Shown here piece after piece: positions 49,863-60,246 of a DNA stretch of 64,000 nucleotides (positions within the stretch are counted from its first letter, which is position 1; every line of letters starts with the position of its first letter). The stretch lies in contig NZ_CP149940.1 of NCBI RefSeq assembly GCF_037948395.1, forward strand, positions 2,914,001 to 2,978,000. The letters are read 5' to 3'. Below the pieces are notes generated by a model that was given only the letters and a program-made list of their open reading frames with translations, was not told the DNA's origin and did no database searches. The position numbers and the translations under genes were made by a program. The stretch comes from Serratia nevei. GTDB lineage: Bacteria; Pseudomonadota; Gammaproteobacteria; Enterobacterales; Enterobacteriaceae.

Positions 49863-50447
49863 TCAACGTGGGGGTAACCACTCTTTATTGGTGTATGCCG
49901 TCAAAACGTGGTCTTGCCACTTGCCGTCGATCAGCAGGTAATCCTTGGCGTAACCTTCACGTTCGAATCCCAGACGCGTCAGCAGTGCGCCGCTGCGCTG
50001 GTTGTGAGGCATATAGTTGGCCATGATGCGGTGCATGCGCTGTTGGCGCAGCATATAGCGGATAGCGGACTGCAAGGCTTCGAACATCAGCCCTTGCCCC
50101 TGCCATTTCTCCCCCAGCGAATAACCGAGGAAACAGGCATGAAACGAACCGCGCAGCACGTTGCTGAAGTTCGCCACGCCGCGCACTTCCTGCTCTTCCG
50201 GATCGAGCAGGATAAAATAGTAGGCGCTGCCCTGCTTTTGCATTTCGGTGATCATGCCCAGGCGCGCCTGCCAGCCGGAAGGATAACAGTGGCTTTCGTC
50301 GCGCACCGGCTCCCAGGGTTTGAGAAAGGTCCGGTTCTCAGCATAATAATCCGCCAGGCGATAGGCATCCCGTTCATGCACTAAACGGACCACCATCCGG
50401 TCGGTTGTAAGACGTACTTTTGGCGATGCAGAGCGATAGCCGAACAT
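49863..50447 (-). CDS. rimJ: Ribosomal protein S5 alanine N-acetyltransferase RimJ
   Basis: The 194-residue GNAT acetyltransferase (E. coli 194) acetylates the N-terminal alanine of ribosomal protein S5. The acetyl-CoA site is [15 protein letters not shown] (about 108-122), and [19 protein letters not shown] is typical. I start at ATG 50447, five bases after GGGGG; the adjacent ATG 50450 would add one methionine. Confidence 0.96.
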   Translation of the reverse strand: MFGYRSASPKVRLTTDRMVVRLVHERDAYRLADYYAENRTFLKPWEPVRDESHCYPSGWQARLGMITEMQKQGSAYYFILLDPEEQEVRGVANFSNVLRGSFHACFLGYSLGEKWQGQGLMFEALQSAIRYMLRQQRMHRIMANYMPHNQRSGALLTRLGFEREGYAKDYLLIDGKWQDHVLTAYTNKEWLPPR

Positions 50448-51998
<1,551 letters not shown>

Positions 51999-52070
51999 CG
52001 CCATAGAAATCCGGCCGAATCGGCAACAGCTGCTATCCTGTTAGTAAAAACCCCACAGGAGCCCGTCGGC

Positions 52071-52319
52071 ATGATTGAAGAAGCGAAGTTACCGCAACTG
52101 CTCGAACATATGATACTGAACCTGCGCATGATTTATGCGCGCTCCACCCTAGTGGAAAAAGCGCTGGCCCACATCATCGCCGGCGACAGCGCGCTGAAAA
52201 GCGATATCATCAAACAGCTGCAGGTCGTCTCCGCCGCCAACGAGCGCGATCAGGTCGATCTGGAACAGGCCCGCATTCACCTGATCGATGTGCTCAATTC
52301 GGTACCGGCCAAGAAATAA
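52071..52319 (+). CDS. Conserved-looking 82-residue protein of unknown function
   Basis: A short acidic/helical protein without signal peptide, membrane segment or cysteine. It is predicted to be almost all alpha-helix (KLPQLLEHMILNLRMIYA, then DIIKQLQVVSAANERDQVDL). AGGAG stands about eight bases before the ATG, and codon use looks like that of the neighbours, so I believe it is a real gene. It sits between mdtH and grxB, where E. coli has none. I do not recognise the family. Confidence 0.75.
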   Translation: MIEEAKLPQLLEHMILNLRMIYARSTLVEKALAHIIAGDSALKSDIIKQLQVVSAANERDQVDLEQARIHLIDVLNSVPAKK

Positions 52320-52327
52320 CGCCCCTC

Positions 52328-52348
52328 GCCCGCGCCTGTTGCGCGGGC
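52328..52348 (+). terminator. Hairpin after the 82-residue gene
   Basis: GCCCGCGC-CTGTT-GCGCGGGC, an 8-bp GC stem. No T-run, so termination is uncertain. Confidence 0.45.
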
Positions 52349-52446
52349 AATGTCGCAATAACGCACCATCCAACACACGCGCTTCAAGACAGCCTCGGTA
52401 AGCTGTGGTAACTATTGCTGTTAAAACCTGACAACCCGGAGCAAGC

Positions 52447-53094
52447 ATGAAACTGTTCATTTACGATCATTGCCCCTTCTGCGTTAAAGCCCGTATGATT
52501 TTCGGCCTGAAGCGCCAGCCGATTCGGCTGGTCACCTTGCTCAACGACGACGAGACGACCCCATTCAACCTGATTGGCACAAAAATGGTGCCAATCCTGA
52601 TCAAAGACGACGGCGAAGCGATGCCGGAAAGCCTGGATATCGTGCGCTATGTCGATAGCCTGGACGGCAAGCCGGTGCTGACCGGTAGCACCAACCCGGC
52701 CATTGCCGAGTGGCTGCAGCGGGTCGGCAGTTACAGCGCCAAATTGCTGCTGCCGCGTATTGCGCATGCCGATTTCGAAGAGTTCGCCACCGACAGCGCC
52801 CGCCGTTACTTTATCGATAAAAAACAGGCGGCTATCGGTGATTTTGCCGAACATCTCGCCAACAGTGCCGATCTGATCGCCGAACTGGAAGCCGACCTGC
52901 AAGCGCTGTCGCCGCTGATCGTCTCCGCCGACGCGGTAAACGGCGAGCTGTCCGAGGACGACATTCACCTGTTCCCGCTGTTGCGCTCGTTATCGATCGT
53001 CGCCGGGGTTGCGCTGCCGGACAACGTGGAAGCCTACCGCAACCGCATGGCGCAGCGCAGCGAGGTGCCGTTGCTGCTGGATATGGAACAATAA
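52447..53094 (+). CDS. grxB: Glutaredoxin 2 (GrxB)
   Basis: The 215-residue protein (E. coli 215) has a thioredoxin-fold N-terminal domain with the CPFC active site (residues 9-12) and a helical GST-like C-terminal domain. It is a glutathione-dependent disulfide reductase of the GST-like glutaredoxin class. Conserved: LYDHCPFC-type start, TKMVPIL (cis-proline) and AMPESLDIV. CGGAG precedes the ATG. Confidence 0.97.
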   Translation: MKLFIYDHCPFCVKARMIFGLKRQPIRLVTLLNDDETTPFNLIGTKMVPILIKDDGEAMPESLDIVRYVDSLDGKPVLTGSTNPAIAEWLQRVGSYSAKLLLPRIAHADFEEFATDSARRYFIDKKQAAIGDFAEHLANSADLIAELEADLQALSPLIVSADAVNGELSEDDIHLFPLLRSLSIVAGVALPDNVEAYRNRMAQRSEVPLLLDMEQ

Positions 53095-53129
53095 CGTTCG
53101 AGAATGACAAATAAGGACATGGCGTACTG

Positions 53130-54770
53130 ATGTTGAAAATGGTGCTCGCCACCGCTCGCGACCGGGCGCGGCTGAAGGAAATAACCTCCGTTCTGATTCG
53201 TTATGGTCTGCAAGACGTTCTACGCCTGCTGGGCCTGGGAGCCTTGTTGCGCGGCGCCCGTGGTGAATCTGCCCCGCAGGATGCACAAACCCTGCCTGAG
53301 CGTCTGCGCGAAGCGCTCGAAGCGCTGGGCCCCACCTTCGTCAAATTCGGTCAGATCCTGGCCACGCGCTCTGATCTGCTGGACCCGGCCTGGACCGACG
53401 AACTGGATCGCCTGCACAGCCAGGCGGCGGTGTTGCCATGGGAAACGCTGGCGCCGCAAATCATCGCCGATCTGGGGGGCGAGCCGGAACAGCGGTTTGC
53501 CGAATTCGATCGCACGCCGCTGGCCGCGGCGTCGATGGCGCAAATCTACCGCGCACACTTGCACAGCGGCGAGCAGGTGGTGGTAAAAGTGCTGCGGCCC
53601 GGTCTGGCGAAAACCATCCACGCCGATCTGCGGCTGCTGGCCTCGCTGGCGGAGACCGTGGAGCAGCAGAGCCCGGCGCTGGCGCGCTATCGGCCGCGGC
53701 AGATGGTCCGAGCGTTGGCAACGGCGCTCAATCACGAGCTGGACTTGACCCACGAAGGGCATAACTGCGACCGCGTTGCCGGGATGTTCGCGCGTCAACC
53801 CGACGTGGTGGTGCCAAAAATCTATTGGCAATACTCTTCTCCCCGCCTGTTAGTGCAGGAATACTTGCCCGGCACCGCGCCGGAAAGCCCTGAACAGCTG
53901 GCGGCGGCAGGCTTTGACGGCCCGCTGCTGGCGCAACGCGGCGCCCGCGCCTTTATGAGCATGGTGCTGGAGCATCGGCTGTATCACGCCGATCCGCACC
54001 CCGGCAACGTCATGGCACTGAGCGGTGACCGCGTCGGTTTTATCGACTTCGGCATGGTGGGCCAGCTGTCCGAGCGGCGGCGCAACCAGTTGCTCCTGCT
54101 GCTGCAGGCCATCGCCGATCGCCAGTCCGAAGGCATCGTCAACACGCTGATCGCCTGGTCGGACAGCGAACCGTTGGACCTGATGGATCTGGAGTTGGCG
54201 GCACAAAACTTTCTCGACAAACAGGCCGCCGCCACCCTGACGCTGGGTAAAGCCTTGACCGACCTGCTGGTGATGGCGCGCGAACACCAGCTGGCGCTGC
54301 CGCCCGATCTGGTGCTGCTGTTCAAGGCATTAATCACCGCCGACGGCGTGCTGCACCGATTGGATCCGGCCTTCGACATCGTCGCCACGCTCAAACCGAT
54401 GCTGCAACAAACGGTGCTGCAGCGCTACGCCCCCGGCGCCGTGCGCCAGCGGCTGTTGGCCTTGGGCGGGGAAACGCTCGATGCCGGAGAAGAGCTGCCG
54501 CAAACGCTGCGGCTATTGGTTCGCCGCCTAAAACGCGGGCGGCTCAATGCCGATATCAACGTCAGTAACCTCGGCCAGCTGAGCAAAGCGCTGGAACGCG
54601 CCGCCGTCACCCTGGCCATCGCCATCGTCACCGCCGCTTTTGCCCTGGGGCTGGCGCCTTATCTGATGCATTCGTCGCTGCGACTGTGGGGCATTCCGCT
54701 GTTCCCGCTGTTGGGGGGCGCAGCCTGCCTGGCCGGCGTGATTCTCTTGGCGCTGCGGCTGCGGCGCTGA
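53130..54770 (+). CDS. AarF/UbiB-family (ABC1/ADCK) atypical kinase
   Basis: The 546-residue protein has the UbiB-family marks: KFGQILATRSDLL (KxGQ, about 71), the alanine-rich nucleotide loop AAASMAQIYRAHL (about 131-143), VVKVLRPG, and the catalytic/metal segments YHADPHPGNVMAL (about 287) and GFIDFGMVGQL (about 304-314). Two hydrophobic helices lie at the C-terminus (about 490-545). UbiB itself is needed for ubiquinone synthesis and is encoded in the ubiEJB cluster, so this is probably a paralogue at a separate locus. Its own role is unknown. It lies 35 bases after grxB. Confidence 0.88.
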   Translation: MLKMVLATARDRARLKEITSVLIRYGLQDVLRLLGLGALLRGARGESAPQDAQTLPERLREALEALGPTFVKFGQILATRSDLLDPAWTDELDRLHSQAAVLPWETLAPQIIADLGGEPEQRFAEFDRTPLAAASMAQIYRAHLHSGEQVVVKVLRPGLAKTIHADLRLLASLAETVEQQSPALARYRPRQMVRALATALNHELDLTHEGHNCDRVAGMFARQPDVVVPKIYWQYSSPRLLVQEYLPGTAPESPEQLAAAGFDGPLLAQRGARAFMSMVLEHRLYHADPHPGNVMALSGDRVGFIDFGMVGQLSERRRNQLLLLLQAIADRQSEGIVNTLIAWSDSEPLDLMDLELAAQNFLDKQAAATLTLGKALTDLLVMAREHQLALPPDLVLLFKALITADGVLHRLDPAFDIVATLKPMLQQTVLQRYAPGAVRQRLLALGGETLDAGEELPQTLRLLVRRLKRGRLNADINVSNLGQLSKALERAAVTLAIAIVTAAFALGLAPYLMHSSLRLWGIPLFPLLGGAACLAGVILLALRLRR

Positions 54771-54922
54771 CGCTTTCGGCGTTATCCGATAGGTCTTGCC
54801 CGCTTTTGCGCGCACTATCCTCTGCACATCGCCACCTGCCGTTTTCACGCGCAGGCGGAACGTTTATAATGATTAATCAATTATCTGCAGCACTTTTCGC
54901 CAGCAGTCGCAATGAGGCATTA

Positions 54923-55486
54923 ATGAAGAGGATCCTGATGGGCGCAGCCGCCCTGCTGTTCGCCGGCGTATTGGCCGGTTGCAATCAACTGACCCAATAC
55001 ACCCTGAGCGAGCAGGAAGTGAATGATTACCTGCAGAAACACAATGATTATCAGAAGCAGATCGGCGTGCCCGGCCTGGTGGACGCCAACATCGTGCTGA
55101 CGCAGCTGCAAAGCCAGATCGGCCGCAGCGAGCCGGGTAAAGTCACCCTTTCCGGCGACGCCAAGGTCAACGTCACGTCGATTCTCGGCCCGCAGGCGGC
55201 GGACCTGAAGCTGACGCTGAAAGCACAGCCGGTTTACGACCGTGCACAGGGCGCCATTTACCTGAAGGATATGGAGTTGACCGATTACAGCGTGCAGCCG
55301 GAAAAAATGCAGACGGTAATGAAAGCGCTGACGCCATACCTGAACCAGTCGCTGAAATCTTACTTCGACCAAAAGCCGGCTTATGTGCTGAATCCTGACA
55401 ACAGCAAAACCGAAGCGCTGGCGAAAAAACTGGCGAAGGGATTGGAAGTGAAACCGGGTGAGTTGGTGATCCCGTTTAGCGACTGA
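54923..55486 (+). CDS. yceB: YceB lipoprotein (DUF1439)
   Basis: From ATG 54923 (GAGG six bases upstream) the product is 187 residues (E. coli YceB 186). It has a lipoprotein signal ending LAGC (cysteine at about 20) and a DUF1439/YceB tubular lipid-binding-like domain. It is probably anchored in the outer membrane facing the periplasm. Conserved: YTLSEQEVNDYLQKH and KVTLSGDAKVNVTSILG. Function unknown. The longer ORF upstream runs through the end of the kinase gene. Confidence 0.94.
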   Translation: MKRILMGAAALLFAGVLAGCNQLTQYTLSEQEVNDYLQKHNDYQKQIGVPGLVDANIVLTQLQSQIGRSEPGKVTLSGDAKVNVTSILGPQAADLKLTLKAQPVYDRAQGAIYLKDMELTDYSVQPEKMQTVMKALTPYLNQSLKSYFDQKPAYVLNPDNSKTEALAKKLAKGLEVKPGELVIPFSD

Positions 55487-55503
55487 CCGCGTCTTGATGT
55501 ATC

Positions 55504-55527
55504 AAGCCCGCCGAGCGGCGGGCTTTT
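55504..55527. terminator. yceB terminator
   Basis: AAGCCCGCC-GAGC-GGCGGGCTT, a 9-bp stem, is followed by TTATT, between the convergent yceB and yebF. Confidence 0.8.
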
Positions 55528-55541
55528 ATTGCGGGAAAGTA

Positions 55542-55901
55542 TTACTGCGGCGCGCTGTAGGCAATCTCGCCGGTGTTGCAGTTGAGCGTCACGTTGTAGG
55601 TTTTATCCATCTTGGTACCCCGCACCGTCAGCGGCACCTGCCACACCTGATCCTTGCCGGTGATGGCATCCGGGCTGACCCAGGCGATCGGGGTTGCGGT
55701 GCCCAGCAGCTTTTTGTCCGCCTCCCAGCGCGTGATGCGGTTCTGCAAGAAATCACGCTTGACCTGAGCGGCAATATCCGCCGGCTGCAGACCGGCACAC
55801 TGCCCCACCTTGGCGGTGCGTTGCTCTTGATCCTGCGCCCACACCGCAGTCGATGCTCCCATCATGGCCAACAAGGCGATAGCCAAACCCGTTTTTTTCA
55901 T
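55542..55901 (-). CDS. yebF: YebF secreted protein
   Basis: From ATG 55901 the product is 119 residues (E. coli 118) with a signal peptide cleaved near VWAQ (about 21). The mature domain has two cysteines (GQCAGLQ, LNCNTGE) in the positions that form the YebF/colicin-M-immunity fold disulfide. It also has VKRDFLQNRITRWEADKK and DQVWQVPLTVRG. In E. coli YebF is exported to the medium via the periplasm. GGAGG stands upstream. Confidence 0.92.
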   Translation of the reverse strand: MKKTGLAIALLAMMGASTAVWAQDQEQRTAKVGQCAGLQPADIAAQVKRDFLQNRITRWEADKKLLGTATPIAWVSPDAITGKDQVWQVPLTVRGTKMDKTYNVTLNCNTGEIAYSAPQ

Positions 55902-55971
55902 ATGTCCTCCCGTTGTGATTAGCGCTATCCGGGCGCCCATCCCTGGCTCACAACAGGGTTTCGGCAAAGAG

Positions 55972-56280
55972 TTACCGTTTGACGAACTCGATGACAAACA
56001 GCGCATCCAGGCCCGGATAGATTTCCTTGATCACCTGCTTCAGCTCGCTCAGCGACATGTTCTCCTGCTGTGCGTGGCGTTCGGTCAGCGCATCCAGGCG
56101 CACCGGCGTTACCGACAGCACTTCGATAAAGCAGAAAAATACGCCGTCTTCATTGCGGCTTACGCGCAATACCTCGCCCGGTTCGAAGTGCGACTCACTG
56201 GCATCCCGAATGGTGATGGTTTTGCGCCCGGCCAGAATGTCTTGCTCAAAGCGGCTGAAGAAAGTTATTTCACGGCTCAT
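55972..56280 (-). CDS. yqfB: YqfB, ASCH-domain N4-acetylcytidine amidohydrolase
   Basis: The 102-residue protein (E. coli 103) is an ASCH-domain protein; E. coli YqfB hydrolyses N4-acetylcytidine. Conserved: [22 protein letters not shown] (catalytic K and T region, about 5-24) and the [14 protein letters not shown] helix. Start ATG 56280, with GGATC-type ribosome binding site; the longer frame adds 11 unlike residues. In E. coli yqfB is elsewhere, so its position between yebF and yebG is different here. Confidence 0.92.
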   Translation of the reverse strand: MSREITFFSRFEQDILAGRKTITIRDASESHFEPGEVLRVSRNEDGVFFCFIEVLSVTPVRLDALTERHAQQENMSLSELKQVIKEIYPGLDALFVIEFVKR

Positions 56281-56319
56281 TTTAGATCCTTTTTCATCAC
56301 AACACCGCAACATAAGTCA

Positions 56320-56643
56320 TTATGCCGCTTGCTTTTCTGACGCAGATCCCTCTTTTGAGTTAGAGACCGTTTTTTTCGCTTTCGCTTCCGTCGGTTTTTT
56401 GCCGGTTTCCGCCGGTGATGCGCCGCGCAGAATCAGACCCAGTGCGTCCTTATTCTCTGCCAGGAAGAAGCTCAGCCCTTCGCGCTGTTCGTCGTCCAGG
56501 TTCAGCGGCGCCTGTTGCAGCCACTCTCCGAGGTTATCCGCCAAATCCAGCATTTTGTCGTAGGCGTCGGCTTCTTTCTTGCTCGCGAAAGTCATTTTTT
56601 CCTCACCGTTTCTCACCACCACATATTTAACTTCAACCGCCAT
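56320..56643 (-). CDS. yebG: YebG, SOS-regulated protein
   Basis: The 107-residue protein matches YebG (E. coli 96): MAVEVKYVVVRNGEEKMTFASKKEADAYDKMLD at its N-terminus, given here only in part as VKYVVVRNGEEKMTFASK. The C-terminus is lysine/alanine-rich and longer than in E. coli. The gene is DNA-damage inducible; its molecular role is unknown. A LexA box lies 27 bases upstream. Confidence 0.94.
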   Translation of the reverse strand: MAVEVKYVVVRNGEEKMTFASKKEADAYDKMLDLADNLGEWLQQAPLNLDDEQREGLSFFLAENKDALGLILRGASPAETGKKPTEAKAKKTVSNSKEGSASEKQAA

Positions 56644-56669
56644 GCGTGCGTCCTCAAATACTCAAATAA

Positions 56670-56685
56670 CTGTAATTATATACAG
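56670..56685 (-). promoter_or_regulatory. LexA (SOS) box of yebG
   Basis: Read on the minus strand, CTGTATATAATTACAG is a near-perfect LexA operator (CTG-N10-CAG with an A/T alternating core). Confidence 0.9.
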
Positions 56686-56731
56686 TATAAATAGATAGCG
56701 GCGGGAAGGCAAACCGCCACCCGCCTTCGGC

Positions 56732-58114
56732 TTATTTCAGCAGCCGCACCTTGCAGCTCTTGCCTTTGATTTTGCCCTGTTGCAGCTGCTGCAGCGCCTT
56801 GCGCGCGCTGGCTTTACGGATCGCGACGTAGGCATGCACCGGGAACATGTCGATCTTGCCCACTTCCGCCGCCGTCAGCCCGGCATCGCCGGTCAGCGCG
56901 CCAAGGATATCGCCGGGGCGGATCTTCGCCTTACGGCCGCCGTCGATGCACAGCGTCACCATCTCCGCCTCCAGCGAACCGTTGGCGGCCCCGCTCAGCT
57001 CGGACACCGGCGCCCAGGCAATGGTCATCTGCAGGTAGTCTTCAATCGCGTGCGCCCGCGCCATTTCCTGCGGCGTGCACAGGCTGATCGCCAGCCCGCT
57101 CATGCCGGCGCGGCCGGTACGACCGATACGGTGCACATGCACTTCAGGATCGAACGCCAGTTCGTAGTTAACCACCAGCTCCAGCTCTTTGATATCCAGC
57201 CCGCGAGCGGCGACGTCGGTCGCTACCAACACCCGGCAACTGCGGTTGGCAAAACGCACCAACACCTGGTCGCGGTCGCGCTGCTCCAGATCGCCATGCA
57301 GCGCCAGTGCGCTGATACCGCGGGCCTCCAGGGCCTCAAGCACCGTTTGGCAATCGCGTTTGGTATTGCAGAACACCACGCAGGACGCGGGTTGATGATA
57401 ACGAATGGCCGACACCAGCAGCGCCGGCCGCTGATCGCGCGTGGTCTCATAGAAACGTTGTTCGATGGCGGTCTGCGCTTCGTCATCGTCCACTTCGACG
57501 CTCAGCGGCTGACGCTGAACGCGCTCGCTGATGCGTTCGATACCCGCCGGGTAGGTAGCGGAAAACAGCAGCGTCTGACGCTGCGGCGGCGTGTAGCTGA
57601 TCACATCGTCGATGTCGTCGGCGAAGCCCATGTCCAGCATACGGTCAGCCTCATCCAGCACCAGCACCTTCAGCTCGTCCAGCAGCAGCGTTTTCTTGCG
57701 CAGGTGTTCCTGGATGCGGCCCGGCGTTCCCACCACGATATGCGGCGCGTGCACCAGCGAATCGAGCTGTGGCCCCATCGGTTGGCCGCCGCACAGCGTC
57801 AGGATTTTGATGTTCTGCGTGAAGCGCGCCAGGCGGCGCAGTTCTTTGCTCACCTGATCGGCCAGCTCGCGGGTGGGACAGAGCACCAGCGCCTGCGTGG
57901 CAACCTGAGCAACGACGATGTTATTCAGCAAACCAATGCCGAACGCCGCCGTTTTACCGCTACCGGTTTTCGCCTTGGCGCGCACGTCTCGCCCTTGCAG
58001 GATGGCGGGCAACGCGGCGGCCTGCACCGGCGTCATTTTGGCGTACCCCAGTTCGTTGAGGTTGGCCAACTGTTCGGCTGGCAGCGGCAGGGAAGAAAAA
58101 GAAACTGTGCTCAC
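56732..58114 (-). CDS. dbpA: ATP-dependent RNA helicase DbpA
   Basis: The 460-residue DEAD-box helicase (E. coli 457) has the Q motif, AKTGSGKTAAFG (about 47-58), DEAD in LVLDEADRMLD (about 153), SAT in LLFSATYP and HRIGRTGRAG (about 327). A C-terminal RNA-binding domain (about 385-460) recognises hairpin 92 of 23S rRNA. It acts in late 50S subunit assembly. Confidence 0.97.
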   Translation of the reverse strand: MSTVSFSSLPLPAEQLANLNELGYAKMTPVQAAALPAILQGRDVRAKAKTGSGKTAAFGIGLLNNIVVAQVATQALVLCPTRELADQVSKELRRLARFTQNIKILTLCGGQPMGPQLDSLVHAPHIVVGTPGRIQEHLRKKTLLLDELKVLVLDEADRMLDMGFADDIDDVISYTPPQRQTLLFSATYPAGIERISERVQRQPLSVEVDDDEAQTAIEQRFYETTRDQRPALLVSAIRYHQPASCVVFCNTKRDCQTVLEALEARGISALALHGDLEQRDRDQVLVRFANRSCRVLVATDVAARGLDIKELELVVNYELAFDPEVHVHRIGRTGRAGMSGLAISLCTPQEMARAHAIEDYLQMTIAWAPVSELSGAANGSLEAEMVTLCIDGGRKAKIRPGDILGALTGDAGLTAAEVGKIDMFPVHAYVAIRKASARKALQQLQQGKIKGKSCKVRLLK

Positions 58115-58218
58115 GGCGATAACTCTTATATGACGAATGGAATGGCGGCGCGCCCGCAGGCTGGCGCCGAATCAGCGGTAAATGATAACAGAGATGGGCG
58201 GCGTTACGGGCAGCGGGC

Positions 58219-58247
58219 ATAAAAAAACCCGCCGGTGGCGGGTTTCT
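58219..58247 (-). terminator. Cold-shock gene terminator
   Basis: AAACCCGCC-GGT-GGCGGGTTT, a 9-bp stem, is followed on the minus strand by seven Ts in all. Confidence 0.9.
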
Positions 58248-58261
58248 TGGCGGCTCAGTCG

Positions 58262-58471
58262 TTAAATAGCAACGACGTTGGCTGCGGCTGGGCCACGTTG
58301 GCTGTCCTGGATGGAGAACTCAACCTGCTGGCCTTCAGCCAGGGTCTTGAAACCATCGCTAACGATAGCGGAAAAATGAACGAAAACGTCTTTAGAGCCG
58401 TCGGCAGGCGTGATGAAGCCGAAACCTTTGCTTTCGTTGAACCATTTAACGTGACCAGTGATCTTGCTCAT
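58262..58471 (-). CDS. Cold-shock-like protein (CspA family)
   Basis: The 69-residue OB-fold protein starts at ATG 58471 (AAGGAAAC upstream). It has both RNP motifs, KGFGFITP (about 16-23) and VFVHFSAI (about 31-38). It resembles CspC/CspE more than CspA by the start [17 protein letters not shown], but the C-terminus ([16 protein letters not shown]) differs, so I give no symbol. It binds single-stranded RNA and may act as antiterminator or RNA chaperone. A leader of about 150 bases lies upstream. Confidence 0.93.
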   Translation of the reverse strand: MSKITGHVKWFNESKGFGFITPADGSKDVFVHFSAIVSDGFKTLAEGQQVEFSIQDSQRGPAAANVVAI

Positions 58472-58645
58472 TTGTGTTTCCTTTACTTGATAAACCTGCC
58501 TTGACGGCACGAGACGCGAAAACCTTGCTATATGTAGGCCTTCTTTCGCCGTCCCTTATTAACGCACAATCGCCCATGCAGGGCAAATATTTCTGCTTGT
58601 TATAAAAACAGTCAGTTAGCAACAAACTTGGCGCGGCGGCTGCGC

Positions 58646-58661
58646 ACGCAATCGTTTTCGT
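58646..58661 (+). promoter_or_regulatory. PurR box of purT
   Basis: ACGCAATCGTTTTCGT matches the PurR operator ACGCAAACGTTTTCGT at 15 of 16 positions and overlaps the likely purT promoter (TATACT follows at 58663). Confidence 0.85.
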
Positions 58662-58717
58662 ATATACTGCCCGCCGATCATCAATCCGCTTACTTTCACC
58701 GATCCAGGTACGAAACT

Positions 58718-59896
58718 ATGTTAACGATTGGAACCGCCCTGCGCCCTTCCGCCACCCGCGTTATGTTGCTCGGCTCCGGGGAGCTGGGTAAAGAAGTCGC
58801 CATTGAATGCCAGCGCCTCGGTCTGGAAGTGATCGCCGTCGATCGCTATCCCGACGCCCCCGCCATGCATGTGGCGCACCGCAGCCACGTCATCAATATG
58901 CTGGACGGTGACGCGCTGAAAGCCGTTATCGAACAAGAGCGGCCGGACTATATCGTTCCCGAAATCGAAGCGATCGCCACCGCCATGCTGGTCGAACTTG
59001 AACGCCAGGGCCACCGCGTAGTGCCCTGCGCCGAAGCCACCCGCCTGACGATGAACCGTGAAGGCATCCGCCGCCTGGCGGCGGAAGAGCTTGGCCTGCC
59101 CACCTCCAGCTATCGCTTTGCCGACAGCGAGGCGACTTTCCAGCAGGCGGTCGAACACATCGGCTATCCGTGCATCGTCAAACCGGTGATGAGCTCTTCC
59201 GGCAAGGGGCAAAGCCTGATCCGCACGCCTGAACAACTGCAAAGCGCCTGGGATTACGCCCAACAGGGCGGCCGCGCCGGCGGCGGCCGGGTGATCGTCG
59301 AAGGGCTGGTAAGATTCGATTTTGAAATTACGTTGCTGACCATCAGCGCCGTGGACGGCGTGCACTTCTGCGAGCCGATCGGCCATCGTCAGGAGGATGG
59401 GGACTATCGCGAATCCTGGCAGCCGCAACTGATGTCGGCGACGGCGCTGAGCCGGGCCCAGGCTATCGCGGAGAAAGTGGTGAAAGCCCTGGGCGGTTTC
59501 GGGCTGTTCGGCGTGGAGCTGTTCGTCTGTGGCGACGAAGTGATCTTCAGCGAGGTGTCACCGCGCCCGCACGATACCGGCATGGTCACGTTGATTTCAC
59601 AGGATCTGTCCGAGTTCGCCCTGCACGTTCGCGCTTTTCTCGGGTTGCCGATCGGCGCCATCCGCCAGTTCGGCCCTTCCGCTTCGGCAGTGATCCTGCC
59701 GCAGCTCACCAGCAGCGATGTGCGTTTCAGCGGATTGGAAAATGCGCTGTGCGGGCACAACCAGCTGCGCCTGTTCGGCAAACCGGAGATCGCCGGGCAA
59801 CGTCGTCTGGGCGTAGCGCTGGCAACGGCGAGCACGACGGAACAGGCGGTGGAGCTGGCGAAACAAGCCGCCGCCGCCGTGGCGGTCAACGGCTGA
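58718..59896 (+). CDS. purT: Formate-dependent phosphoribosylglycinamide formyltransferase PurT
   Basis: The 392-residue ATP-grasp enzyme (E. coli 392) formylates GAR with formate and ATP in purine synthesis. Motifs: [14 protein letters not shown] (about 17-30), the ATP-grasp loop [14 protein letters not shown] (about 155-168) and [15 protein letters not shown] (about 278-292). Start ATG 58718. Repressed by PurR according to the box upstream. Confidence 0.97.
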   Translation: MLTIGTALRPSATRVMLLGSGELGKEVAIECQRLGLEVIAVDRYPDAPAMHVAHRSHVINMLDGDALKAVIEQERPDYIVPEIEAIATAMLVELERQGHRVVPCAEATRLTMNREGIRRLAAEELGLPTSSYRFADSEATFQQAVEHIGYPCIVKPVMSSSGKGQSLIRTPEQLQSAWDYAQQGGRAGGGRVIVEGLVRFDFEITLLTISAVDGVHFCEPIGHRQEDGDYRESWQPQLMSATALSRAQAIAEKVVKALGGFGLFGVELFVCGDEVIFSEVSPRPHDTGMVTLISQDLSEFALHVRAFLGLPIGAIRQFGPSASAVILPQLTSSDVRFSGLENALCGHNQLRLFGKPEIAGQRRLGVALATASTTEQAVELAKQAAAAVAVNG

Positions 59897-59902
59897 AACT
59901 GA

Positions 59903-59924
59903 CGGGGCCGCTTGCGCGGCCCCG
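59903..59924. terminator. Hairpin between purT and yoaH
   Basis: CGGGGCCGC-TTGC-GCGGCCCCG, a 9-bp stem between convergent genes. No T-run. Confidence 0.5.
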
Positions 59925-59930
59925 ATAACA

Positions 59931-60176
59931 TCAATAGTCTTCGTCTTCTTCAGCATCGTCATCCCGCGACGCCTCCGGTGCGGCATCATGCTGCTCGTCT
60001 TCATCATCGTCATCGAACAGTACCGCAACCTGAGCGCCCTGATGCTTCTCACGAATTTCCTGCGCAACGCGAGCAATGGCTTCACCGCTGCTCATGCCCT
60101 GCTCCATCAGTTGATGGATGCGATCCGCCGCTTCCTGCTGCTCCGCGTGACTCAGTAATGGCATACCTGCATGCAT
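59931..60176 (-). CDS. yoaH: YoaH (UPF0181) with acidic C-terminal extension
   Basis: The 81-residue protein matches YoaH in residues about 4-50 ([20 protein letters not shown]). E. coli YoaH has only 59 residues. Here the C-terminus is extended by about 25 very acidic residues ([11 protein letters not shown] and [10 protein letters not shown]). GGAGAG lies nine bases upstream. Function unknown. Confidence 0.9.
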   Translation of the reverse strand: MHAGMPLLSHAEQQEAADRIHQLMEQGMSSGEAIARVAQEIREKHQGAQVAVLFDDDDEDEQHDAAPEASRDDDAEEDEDY

Positions 60177-60246
60177 GTGTCGTTCTCTCCGGCAAAAGGG
60201 AGAAGGAGTATACGCGCTAACGCGACGGATCCCAAAGTCTTGTGCC

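Noticed and set aside
56780..58222. 480-codon frame opposite dbpA
   Set aside because: Antisense shadow of the complete dbpA gene; no family resemblance.
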